Of a stretch of 16,255 nucleotides of DNA, positions 1-7,101 are shown piece after piece. The stretch is from assembly GCA_900552735.1 (NCBI GenBank), contig USBA01000021.1, positions 1 to 16,255 on the forward strand, written 5' to 3'. Origin of the DNA: an uncultured Collinsella sp. (GTDB lineage: Bacteria; Actinomycetota; Coriobacteriia; Coriobacteriales; Coriobacteriaceae). Each line of letters starts with the position of its first letter. Position 1 is the first letter of the stretch. The notes beneath the pieces are model-generated. The model had not been told where the DNA came from. It was given only the letters and a program-made list of their open reading frames with translations, and searched no databases. The position numbers and the translations under genes are program-made.

Positions 1-37
1 CCCCCCCCCACCCCCGCCCCGCCCCCCCGCCCCGGGG
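1..37. repeat. Low-complexity C-tract at window edge
   Basis: C-runs of 9, 5, 4, 7 and 4 bases are separated by single A or G bases and followed by GGGG. On the minus strand this gives at least four G-runs of four or more with one-base loops, which meets the usual G-quadruplex pattern. It lies just past the terminator of the M32 peptidase gene. It may be a real homopolymer tract, or a place where an assembly ended. Confidence 0.7.
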
Positions 38-51
38 TCTCTGGCTTACAT

Positions 52-88
52 GAAAACGGGGCGCCGCGGAACCAACCCGCGGCGCCCC
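52..88 (-). terminator. Intrinsic terminator of the M32 peptidase gene
   Basis: A perfect 12-bp GC stem pairs 58-69 with 77-88 around a 7-base loop at 70-76. Read on the minus strand it is followed by C and then TTTT (plus-strand AAAA at 53-56). It starts 26 bases past the stop codon of the peptidase gene. The plus-strand side has only TTT, so termination in that direction would be weaker. Confidence 0.85.
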
Positions 89-113
89 TTTGCGGTGGCG
101 TGTCGCCTAAGCT

Positions 114-1697
114 TTACAGCTCGTAGAGCGTGGTGAACTTGTCCTGCAGGTAGCTGCAGTAGTAGCGGGCATCGAACGCCATGCCGCAGGCGCCCTTGAT
201 GAGTTCCGGTGCGTCCTTGGCGCGTCCCCACTGCCAAATGTGCTCGCCCAGCCAGGCGCGGACGGGTGTCAGGTCGCCGCTCGCACAGGCGTCGGTAAGG
301 TCGACACCGTCGCGGCACATGGCCGGCACAAACATGGCATCGTAGGCACTGCCCAGCGCATACGTGGGGAAGTAGCCAAACGAGCCGCCGCTCCAGTGCG
401 TATCCTGTAGGCAGCCGTGCGTGTCGTCGGGAACGGGAATGCCCAGGTACTCATCCATAAAGCGGTTCCAAAGCGCGGGGATGTCCTTGGCCGTGGCCTC
501 GCCGGCAAACAGCATGCGCTCGATCTCGTAGCGCACCATAACGTGCAGCGGATAGGTGAGCTCGTCGGCCTCGGTGCGGATCAGCGAAGGCTGCGCAATG
601 TTCACGGCGTGGTAGAGCGCGTCTTCGTCCACGTTGCCGTAGACCTCGGGCGCATGGCGGCGCAGTACCTCGAGCAGCGGTCCCATAAAGGCACGGCTGC
701 GGCCCACGGTGTTCTCAAAGAAGCGGCTCTGGCTCTCGTGGATGCCCATGGAGGTGCCGCCCTCCAGGCAGGTGCGCGCATAGGCGGGATTGACGCCCAG
801 CTCGTACATGGTGTGCCCCGCCTCGTGGATGATGCTGTAGACGTTGGAGATGCAATCGTCCTCGTAGATGTGTGTCGCGATGCGCGCGTCACCCACGGCA
901 AAGCCCTCGCTAAACGGGTGCTCGGTAAAGGCAAGCGTGGTGTCGTCCAGGTTCAGGCCGACGAGCTTCATCAGGTCGAAGCTCATGGCGCGCTGGGCGG
1001 CCTCGGGCACGCGGGCGTGCAAAAAGTCGGCATCGGGCTGCTGGCCGCGCTCGCCGATGGCGTGAACGAGCGGCACGACCGTGGCATTGACCTCATCGCA
1101 AAACGCGTCGAAGCTCTTGGCGGAAAGGCCGCGCTCGTACTGGTCGAGCCAAACATCGTAGGGGTCGCGCTTGGGATCCATGAGCTCTGCCTGATGCTTA
1201 AGTTGGGCGACGATTCTATCCACATAGGGCTCAAAGCTCGCCCAGTCGTTGGCCGTCTTGGCTTTGTGCCACACGGCGTCGGCCTCGCAGGTGAGCCTGG
1301 TCCAGGCCTCGGCCTCCTCGGTAGGAATAACGCTTGCCTCGCGCTGGTCGCGGCCGAGCACGCGGATCTCGTCGAGCAGCTGCGGGTCGTCTACGTGTCC
1401 GCCTGCAACCGTCTCGCGCGCTAACGAGCGTACGAGCTCAACGGACTTCTCGCTGGTCAGTAGCTTGTGATGTTCGCCGGCAAGCGTGCCCATGGCGTCG
1501 GCACGGGCGGCAGCGCCGTTGGCAGGAGCAATCGTCGCTCCATCGAACTCGGCAATCTTGAGCAGGTACTCGCGAGTCCACAGCTTGCCCTCGAGTTTGC
1601 GGAACTTTTTGACGGCCTTGTCGACTTTAGCAGCCTTGACACCCTTGGCAGCCTTTGCCACGGCGGCCTTGGCCTTCTTATCGAGTTTCTTTCCCAT
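114..1697 (-). CDS. M32 family metallocarboxypeptidase (Taq carboxypeptidase type)
   Basis: This is a zinc carboxypeptidase that removes C-terminal residues from peptides, probably in the cytoplasm since no signal peptide is seen. All the M32 signature motifs appear in order in the 527 residues: HPF at 260-262, a DxRxxT-like DARIAT at 270-275, the zinc site HEAGH at 291-295, IHESQS at 319-324 (Glu321 as third ligand), IRTEAD at 373-378 and GCLQDTHW at 428-435. The family is usually about 500 residues long. The excess here is a Lys/Ala-rich tail over the first 36 or so residues, ahead of where the family fold normally begins. The start is supported by AAGGAT seven to eight bases before the ATG. 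The gene stands alone, divergent from pheS, and ends at a strong hairpin terminator. No convincing promoter was found. Confidence 0.95.
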   Translation of the reverse strand: MGKKLDKKAKAAVAKAAKGVKAAKVDKAVKKFRKLEGKLWTREYLLKIAEFDGATIAPANGAAARADAMGTLAGEHHKLLTSEKSVELVRSLARETVAGGHVDDPQLLDEIRVLGRDQREASVIPTEEAEAWTRLTCEADAVWHKAKTANDWASFEPYVDRIVAQLKHQAELMDPKRDPYDVWLDQYERGLSAKSFDAFCDEVNATVVPLVHAIGERGQQPDADFLHARVPEAAQRAMSFDLMKLVGLNLDDTTLAFTEHPFSEGFAVGDARIATHIYEDDCISNVYSIIHEAGHTMYELGVNPAYARTCLEGGTSMGIHESQSRFFENTVGRSRAFMGPLLEVLRRHAPEVYGNVDEDALYHAVNIAQPSLIRTEADELTYPLHVMVRYEIERMLFAGEATAKDIPALWNRFMDEYLGIPVPDDTHGCLQDTHWSGGSFGYFPTYALGSAYDAMFVPAMCRDGVDLTDACASGDLTPVRAWLGEHIWQWGRAKDAPELIKGACGMAFDARYYCSYLQDKFTTLYEL

Positions 1698-1815
1698 ACC
1701 GCATCCTTAATCTCGCAGGCCGAGCGCCGCAGACGGGTGCACGGCCAGTTTGCACAGCTACCTGCCTTGTACCCAGCGCGAACAAAACGGAACGCGGCGA
1801 TGCGCTCGCGAAATG

Positions 1816-1824
1816 TGTTATCCT
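1816..1824 (+). promoter_or_regulatory. Candidate extended -10 promoter for the pheST T-box leader
   Basis: TGTTATCCT reads as an extended -10 (TG, one base, TATCCT at 1819-1824). Transcription would then start near 1831, just before the T-box stem I at 1836. No good -35 box lies 16-18 bases upstream. The position relative to the leader is the main support. Confidence 0.45.
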
Positions 1825-1835
1825 ATAGCCCAATG

Positions 1836-2116
1836 CGTTGACGGAGAGGGTTTTGCCCGCCGTGTCGCCGGCAAGAGAGGGAAGGTCATGGGCTGCAAGC
1901 CTTCCTGCGGTGGCAAGGGCCAAGCGTTCACTCCCGAGCAGCGACCTCAACGGGCGCGCGGCCGGTGGCAGCGAAGCTCCAGTAGGGAAGCCGTGAGCCT
2001 CGCGACAAGGGGCGCAGAGTGGGCACGGCGGGCCAGACATCCGCCGGGTCAAACAAGGTGGTACCGCGGAATTCAACCGTCCTTGGGCAAGGTAAATGCC
2101 CGAGGACGGTTTTTTT
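1836..2116 (+). ncRNA. T-box leader, phenylalanine-specific, controlling pheST
   Basis: This T-box riboswitch reads uncharged tRNA and controls read-through into pheST. The conserved T-box sequence AAGGTGGTACCGCGG is at 2055-2069; its UGGU bulge would pair with an ACCA tRNA end, fitting tRNA-Phe with discriminator A. The base of stem I pairs 1836-1841 with 1947-1952. A TTC specifier codon followed by a purine is at 1927-1929 on the 3' side of stem I, matching the downstream gene. The terminator pairs 2077-2083 with 2103-2109 and 2085-2089 with 2097-2101, then runs into seven T at 2110-2116. The antiterminator and terminator halves would compete, so this is transcriptional attenuation. The exact stem I loop geometry was not folded. 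Confidence 0.93.
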
Positions 2117-2202
2117 GTTACCGAACCGGGCCGCGTTTTCGCAACGTCAGACGGCGGCAGCCGCCTCGGCAAGCGGGGAACGCGAGAGACGAAAGGGAAG
2201 AC

Positions 2203-3279
2203 ATGAGTCTGATTGATGATCTGGTCAAACTCGAGGAAGAGGCCAAGGAGCTCGTCACTAGCGCCGACGACGCCGCCAAGCTCGAGGCTGCGCGCGTTGA
2301 GCTGCTCGGTCGCAAAGGCCGTATCACCGGCCTGATGCGCATGATGGGCAAACTCGCCCCCGAGGATCGTCCCATGATGGGCAAGCGCGCCAACGAGATG
2401 CGCCAGCTGATCGAGGGCATGCTCGACGAGCGCACCACCGAGATGAAGGCCGCCGCCCTCAAGCACGCACTCGAGCACGAGGCCGTCGACATCACGCTGC
2501 CGGGCATCCGTCCGCAGATCGGTCACCAGCACCTGATCAAGCAGATCATCGAGGAGGCCGAGGACATCTTCTGCGGCATCGGCTACACCGTCGAGTCCGG
2601 CCCCATGGTCGATACTTCCTACTACAACTTCACTGCGCTCAACGCCCCCATGGATCACCCGAGCCGCTCGGCACGCGATACCTTCTACGTGGTCGATAAC
2701 AACCCCGGCAGCGTCGCGCACCCCGAGGCTCACGCCCATGGCGAGTCCGACGTGCTGCTGCGCACCCAGACCTCGGGCGTACAGATCCACACCATGGAGT
2801 CGCAGAAGCCGCCCATCTACATGATCTGCCCGGGCACCGTCTACCGTCCCGATACGGCCGACGCCTGCCACCTGCCGCAGTTCAACCAGATCGAGGGCCT
2901 GGTCGTCGACGAGGGTATCACCTTTGGCGACCTGAAGGGCACGCTCGACTACTTTGTTAAGTGCATGTTTGGCGAGGACCGCAAGACGCGCTACCGTCCG
3001 CACTTCTTCCCCTTCACCGAGCCTAGCTGCGAGGTGGACGTGAGCTGCCACGTCTGCGGCGGCAAGGGCTGCAACTTCTGCAAGCACAGCGGCTGGATCG
3101 AGATCCTGGGCTGCGGCATGGTCGACCCCAACGTCCTGATCAACTGCGGCATCGACCCCGAGAAGTACACCGGCTTCGCCTTTGGTATTGGCGCCGAGCG
3201 CGTCGCGGCACTGCGCTACGACCTGCCCGACCTGCGAACGTTGATGACTGGTGACATGAGGTTCTTGAACCAGTTCTAG
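2203..3279 (+). CDS. pheS: Phenylalanyl-tRNA synthetase alpha subunit
   Basis: This is the catalytic alpha subunit of the alpha2-beta2 class II synthetase that charges tRNA-Phe. It has 358 residues (usual range about 330-360): an N-terminal coiled coil over roughly 1-90, then the catalytic core. Motif 1 is at HPSRSARDTFY (152-162), the substrate strand FNQIEGL at 227-233, and motif 3 GFAFGIGAERVAALRY at 324-339. The Cys cluster at 282-293 (CHVCGGKGCNFC) is usual in many bacterial PheS proteins. The open frame continues upstream through the T-box, but the ATG at 2203 follows GAAAGGGAAG and begins the normal PheS N-terminus. One oddity is the LLRTQTS stretch at 185-191: Gln189 stands where the usual motif has His (see findings). 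pheT follows after 63 bases, so the two are co-transcribed. Confidence 0.97.
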   Translation: MSLIDDLVKLEEEAKELVTSADDAAKLEAARVELLGRKGRITGLMRMMGKLAPEDRPMMGKRANEMRQLIEGMLDERTTEMKAAALKHALEHEAVDITLPGIRPQIGHQHLIKQIIEEAEDIFCGIGYTVESGPMVDTSYYNFTALNAPMDHPSRSARDTFYVVDNNPGSVAHPEAHAHGESDVLLRTQTSGVQIHTMESQKPPIYMICPGTVYRPDTADACHLPQFNQIEGLVVDEGITFGDLKGTLDYFVKCMFGEDRKTRYRPHFFPFTEPSCEVDVSCHVCGGKGCNFCKHSGWIEILGCGMVDPNVLINCGIDPEKYTGFAFGIGAERVAALRYDLPDLRTLMTGDMRFLNQF

Positions 3280-3342
3280 AACGCTTTCTTCTTAGTTGCA
3301 GTTTCCGGCTCAAAGCCGCATTTATGAAAGGAGACCAGTTAG

Positions 3343-5796
3343 ATGCGCGTTTCTTACGACTGGCTCAAGACCATGATCGATATTCCGGAGGATCCCAAGA
3401 CCCTTTCGGACGAATATATCCGTACCGGCACCGAGGTCGAGGCGATCGACACCGTGGGCGAGTCCTTCGACCACGTGGTGACCGCCAAGGTGCTCACCAA
3501 GATCCCGCACCCCGATAGCGACCACATGTATGTGTGCTCGGTCGACGTGGGCGACAAGAATCTCGACGCCGACGGCAACCCCGCCCCGCTGCAGATCGTT
3601 TGCGGCGCGCAGAACTTTGAGGCTGGCGACCACATCGTCACGGCAATGATCGGCGCTGTGCTTCCCGGTGACGTCAAGATCAAGAAGAGCAAGCTTCGCG
3701 GCGTCGTGTCCATGGGCATGAACTGCTCTGCGCGCGAGCTCGGCCTGGGTGGCGATCACTCCGGCATCATGATCCTGCCCGAGGATACGCCTTGTGGCAT
3801 GCCGTTTGCCGAGTACGTGGGCTCGAGCGACACCGTGCTCGACTGTGAGATCACGCCCAACCGTCCCGACTGCCTGTCCATGATCGGCATGGCCCGCGAG
3901 ACCGGCGCCATCTTCGATCGCGATTTCCACGTTGAGCTGCCCGCCATCAAGGTCGAGACCGGCCGCGCGACCGACGACGAGCTTTCGGTCGAGATTGCCG
4001 ACGAGGGCCTGTGCGACCGCTACGTCGCCCGCATCGTGCGCAACGTGAAGGTCGGCCCCTCGCCCGACTGGATGGTCAAGCGCCTCAACGCCCTGGGCGT
4101 GCGCCCGCACAACAACATCGTTGACATCACCAACTACGTGATGATGCTCACCGGTCAGCCGCTGCACGCCTTTGACCTGGACACCTTTGCCGAGCGCGAT
4201 GGCCATCGCCGCGTGGTGGTTCGCGCCGCCCAGCAGGATGAGAAGTTCACGACCCTCGACGGCGAGGAGCGCGTGCTCGACGCCGGCATGGGCCTCATCA
4301 CCGACGGCGAGCGTCCCGTGGCGCTGGCCGGCGTTATGGGCGGCATGGATTCTGAGATCGAGGACGACACCGTCGACGTGATGGTCGAGAGCGCCTGCTT
4401 CAACGCCGGTCGCACCTCGCACACCAGCCGCGACCTGTCGCTGATCTCCGATGCCTCCATTCGCTTTGAGCGTCAGGTCGATGAGACCGGTTGCATGGAT
4501 GTCGCCAACGTTACCTGCGCGCTGATTGAGGAGATCGCCGGCGGCGAGGTCGCTCCCGGCTACGTTGATGTGTTCCCCGCGCCCAAGACCATCGATAGCA
4601 TCAAGCTGCGCTTGGCCCGCGTGCACGCCATCTGCGGCGCCGACATCGAGCCCGACTTTATCGAGCGCTCGCTCACCCGCCTGGGTTGCACCGTCGAGCG
4701 TGACGGCGAGGACTTTATGGTGACCCCGCCGAGCTTCCGCCCCGACCTGCCGCGCGAGATCGACCTGATCGAGGAGATCTTGCGCCTGTGGGGCATGGGC
4801 CGCGTGACGGCGACCATTCCGGCTGCCAAGAACCACATCGGCGGTCTGACGCGCGAGCAGAAGCTTACCCGCAAGGTCGGCGAGATCCTGCGCGCCTGCG
4901 GCCTCAACGAGACCACGACCTTTGGCTTTGCCGCCCCGGGCGACCTGGAGAAGATCGGCATGTCCACCGAAGGCCGCGGCTGCCCCGTGGTGCTCATGAA
5001 CCCGTTGGTCGCCGAGCAGACCGAGATGCGCCGCTCGTTGCTGCCGGGTCTGCTGCAGTCTGTGGCCTACAACGAGGCCCACGGCACGCCCAACGTGCAT
5101 CTGTACGAGGTCGGCAGCCTGTTCCACGGTCGCGAGAACGCCAGCCTGCCCAAGGAGACCAAGTCCGTGGCGGGCGTGCTCTCGGGCCAGTGGAGCGAGC
5201 AGTCTTGGAACATGAAGTACCGTAAGCTGCGCTTCTTCGTTGGCAAGGGCATCGTTGAGGAGCTGCTTGCCCAGCTGCGCATCGAGAAGGTTCGCTTCCG
5301 TCCCGTCGAGGGCGAGAGCTATGCCTTCCTGCAGCCGGGTCGTGCTGCCGAGGTACTCTCGGGCGGTACCGTGCTGGGCTGGGTTGGCGAGATCCACCCC
5401 GAGGCGCGCGAGGCCATGGGCATCGATGAGGTCGTCGTTGCCTTTGAGCTTGACCTGGACAAGCTGGTCAAGGGCGCCCGCAACCAGGAGAACTACCGTG
5501 AGTTCTCGCAGTACCCGGCCGTTGAGCACGACCTTGCTATCGTGGTCGACAACACTGTGACCTGCGAGGATCTTGAGCGTCGTATTACGAGTGCCGGCGG
5601 CAAACTGCTCGAGGGCGTGCGCCTGTTCGACGTCTACCGCGATCCCATCCGCATCGGAGCAGGCAAAAAGTCCATGGCCTTTGCGCTTACGTATCGCTCC
5701 GACGACCACACCCTCACCAGCGAAGAGGTCGAAAAAGCGCACCAGAAGATCGTCACCAAGGTGTGCAAGGGCGTAAACGGCGAGGTCCGCGGCTAG
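3343..5796 (+). CDS. pheT: Phenylalanyl-tRNA synthetase beta subunit
   Basis: This beta subunit partners PheS; it binds tRNA and houses the site that edits Tyr-tRNA-Phe. It has 817 residues, the standard bacterial length. In order: an OB-fold tRNA-binding domain at about 39-155 (CGAQNFEAGDHIVTAMIGA at 87-105), the B3/B4 editing domain at about 215-385 (GQPLHAFDLD at 271-280), the B5 domain at about 410-480 (PSFRPDLPREIDLIEEI), a catalytic-like core at about 490-700, and a C-terminal ferredoxin-fold anticodon-binding domain from about 720 (FSQYPAVEHDLAIVV). AAAGGAG at 3327-3333 serves the ATG at 3343. A small hairpin at 3306-3318 lies in the gap after pheS but has no T-tract. No domain is missing. 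Confidence 0.97.
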   Translation: MRVSYDWLKTMIDIPEDPKTLSDEYIRTGTEVEAIDTVGESFDHVVTAKVLTKIPHPDSDHMYVCSVDVGDKNLDADGNPAPLQIVCGAQNFEAGDHIVTAMIGAVLPGDVKIKKSKLRGVVSMGMNCSARELGLGGDHSGIMILPEDTPCGMPFAEYVGSSDTVLDCEITPNRPDCLSMIGMARETGAIFDRDFHVELPAIKVETGRATDDELSVEIADEGLCDRYVARIVRNVKVGPSPDWMVKRLNALGVRPHNNIVDITNYVMMLTGQPLHAFDLDTFAERDGHRRVVVRAAQQDEKFTTLDGEERVLDAGMGLITDGERPVALAGVMGGMDSEIEDDTVDVMVESACFNAGRTSHTSRDLSLISDASIRFERQVDETGCMDVANVTCALIEEIAGGEVAPGYVDVFPAPKTIDSIKLRLARVHAICGADIEPDFIERSLTRLGCTVERDGEDFMVTPPSFRPDLPREIDLIEEILRLWGMGRVTATIPAAKNHIGGLTREQKLTRKVGEILRACGLNETTTFGFAAPGDLEKIGMSTEGRGCPVVLMNPLVAEQTEMRRSLLPGLLQSVAYNEAHGTPNVHLYEVGSLFHGRENASLPKETKSVAGVLSGQWSEQSWNMKYRKLRFFVGKGIVEELLAQLRIEKVRFRPVEGESYAFLQPGRAAEVLSGGTVLGWVGEIHPEAREAMGIDEVVVAFELDLDKLVKGARNQENYREFSQYPAVEHDLAIVVDNTVTCEDLERRITSAGGKLLEGVRLFDVYRDPIRIGAGKKSMAFALTYRSDDHTLTSEEVEKAHQKIVTKVCKGVNGEVRG

Positions 5797-5903
5797 GTCC
5801 TGCACTGGGTATGGGCCAGCGGTGGCTGCCGCCGAGCTCTACGTGACTGCCATGCTCGGTATAAAGCACTGCTGAGCCTGCATATATGACACGCGCATTA
5901 CAT

Positions 5904-5938
5904 AACGGCGTGCTGCTTTGTCGGCAGTGCGCCGTTTT
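5904..5938 (+). terminator. Intrinsic terminator after pheT
   Basis: A 13-bp stem with two wobble pairs joins 5904-5916 to 5924-5936 around the loop TTTGTCG and runs into TTTT at 5935-5938. It is about 107 bases past the pheT stop and before the cbiM promoter region. The T-tract is short, so some read-through is possible. Confidence 0.7.
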
Positions 5939-5946
5939 GCTATGAT
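5918..5946 (+). promoter_or_regulatory. Candidate promoter for cbiMQO overlapping the pheT terminator
   Basis: TTGTCG at 5918-5923 and TATGAT at 5941-5946 are spaced by 17 bases, giving 4/6 and 5/6 matches to sigma-70 boxes. The -35 box sits in the loop of the pheT terminator. A start near 5953 would put the NikR-like palindrome at 5957-5984 immediately downstream. An alternative is a perfect TTGACA at 5968-5973 with the weak -10 GGTGAT at 5991-5996, also 17 bases apart. Confidence 0.5.
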
Positions 5947-5956
5947 AGCCCGCGGC

Positions 5957-5984
5957 GTGTTACGAATTTGACAATACGTAACAC
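5957..5984 (+). promoter_or_regulatory. NikR-like operator upstream of cbiMQO
   Basis: GTGTTAC at 5957-5963 and GTAACAC at 5978-5984 form a perfect inverted repeat with 14 bases between; counting one more pair each side gives an 8-bp arm and 12-base spacer. From memory, this equals the GTGTTAC-N13/14-GTAACAC pattern described for nickel-responsive NikR operators in several non-enterobacterial lineages. A perfect TTGACA at 5968-5973 lies inside the spacer, so a bound protein would cover a promoter element. This implies repression by nickel. No nikR gene is in the window. Confidence 0.72.
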
Positions 5985-6041
5985 TGGCAAGGTGATTTAA
6001 GCGGCGTTGCAATTCCGTGCGCCGACAACCGGGAGGCGTAC

Positions 6042-7097
6042 ATGCACATTCCAGATAATTATCTGTCCCCGCAGACCGATGCCGTCATGGCGGTGGCAAT
6101 GGTGCCCGTTTGGGTCCACTGCATCAAGAAGGTGCGCGCCACGCTCGATCGCGAGCACATGGCTTTCCTGGGCATCTGCGCCGCATTTTCCTTCTTGCTC
6201 ATGATGTTCAACGTGCCGTTGCCCGGCGGTACCACTGGTCACGCCGTTGGTGGTGCGCTCATCGCACTGCTGCTGGGTCCCGAGGCCGCGGCTATCGCTG
6301 TCTCGGTCGCGCTGGCGCTGCAGGCGCTGCTGTTTGGCGACGGCGGCGTTCTGTCGTTTGGCGCCAACTGCTTTAACATGGCCTTTGTGCTGCCGTTTGC
6401 CGCTGCTATCGTGTTCCGTGCGCTCAACAGCCGTCTGCACGACAAGAGCTGGGGCACCTCGGTTTCTGCCATCGTGAGCGGTTGGGTCGGCCTGTGCCTG
6501 GCGGCCCTGTGCGCGGCAATCGAGTTTGGTATTCAGCCGATGCTCTTTACCAACGCTTCGGGCGCGCCGCTGTACTGCCCCTTCCCGCTGTCCGTGGCTA
6601 TTCCGGCCATGTTGATCCCGCATATGCTGGTTGCCGGCGTGATCGAGGGCGTGGCGACGGCCGCCATCTACGGTTTCATTAAGAAGACGGCGCCGAGCAT
6701 TATCGTCGGGCCCGAGGCCGTCGATGGCCAGCTTGCCGCCGATGGTACCGCCAAGAAGACTTCCCTGATTCCCACGCTCATTCTGGTCGCCGTGCTCGTG
6801 GTGGCCACGCCGCTGGGCCTGCTGGCCACCGGAGACGCCTGGGGCGAGTGGGACGCCGAGGGCGCCGCGACTGCCGTTCAGGAGGCTGGCGACGACAGCC
6901 TGCAGGCTTCGGTCGGCCTCGATACTCCGACCTTTGCCGACGCGCTGCCCACGGGTGATTACCTGCAGGCCTATTCCGAGGAACAGGGCCTTGGCTTTGC
7001 CGGCCAGGCTGCCATGTATATCCTTTCCGGTGTGATTGGCGTGGCGGTGCTCACCATCGCATTCCGCCTGATCTCGCTGACGGTTAAGGAAAGCTGA
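6042..7097 (+). CDS. cbiM: ECF nickel/cobalt transporter, CbiM/NikM substrate-binding subunit fused to an N-type subunit
   Basis: This is the membrane substrate-binding component of an energy-coupling-factor transporter for Ni2+ or Co2+. The mature-type N-terminus MHIPDNYLSP is present, and His67 lies in TGHAVGG. In the structurally known NikM2, the amino terminus, His2 and His67 hold the metal, and these positions match exactly. Residues 1-220 carry the hydrophobic CbiM helices. A hydrophobic segment at 243-262 (ending ATPLGLLA), a soluble loop with GDAWGEW (264-270) and acidic residues, and a last helix at about 322-346 resemble the two-helix CbiN/NikN subunit. The protein is therefore a natural M-N fusion, and no separate cbiN is seen. 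GGGAGG at 6031-6036 serves the ATG. The upstream palindrome argues for nickel over cobalt. Confidence 0.92.
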   Translation: MHIPDNYLSPQTDAVMAVAMVPVWVHCIKKVRATLDREHMAFLGICAAFSFLLMMFNVPLPGGTTGHAVGGALIALLLGPEAAAIAVSVALALQALLFGDGGVLSFGANCFNMAFVLPFAAAIVFRALNSRLHDKSWGTSVSAIVSGWVGLCLAALCAAIEFGIQPMLFTNASGAPLYCPFPLSVAIPAMLIPHMLVAGVIEGVATAAIYGFIKKTAPSIIVGPEAVDGQLAADGTAKKTSLIPTLILVAVLVVATPLGLLATGDAWGEWDAEGAATAVQEAGDDSLQASVGLDTPTFADALPTGDYLQAYSEEQGLGFAGQAAMYILSGVIGVAVLTIAFRLISLTVKES

Positions 7098-7101
7098 GCG
7101 C

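Noticed and set aside
1750..2202. Upstream extension of the pheS open frame
   Set aside because: It would translate through the T-box and its terminator. The ATG at 2203 has a ribosome site and begins the normal PheS N-terminus.
3322..5805. Minus-strand open frame of 827 codons opposite pheT
   Set aside because: It is an antisense shadow made by GC-biased codons of pheT. The translation is a repetitive, His/Gly/Ala/Asp/Leu-rich sequence with no family features, and pheT is unmistakable.
5947..6041. Cobalamin riboswitch before cbiM
   Set aside because: No B12-box-like conserved blocks were recognised, and the stretch between the promoter and the ATG is too short for that class; the NikR-like palindrome explains the region better.
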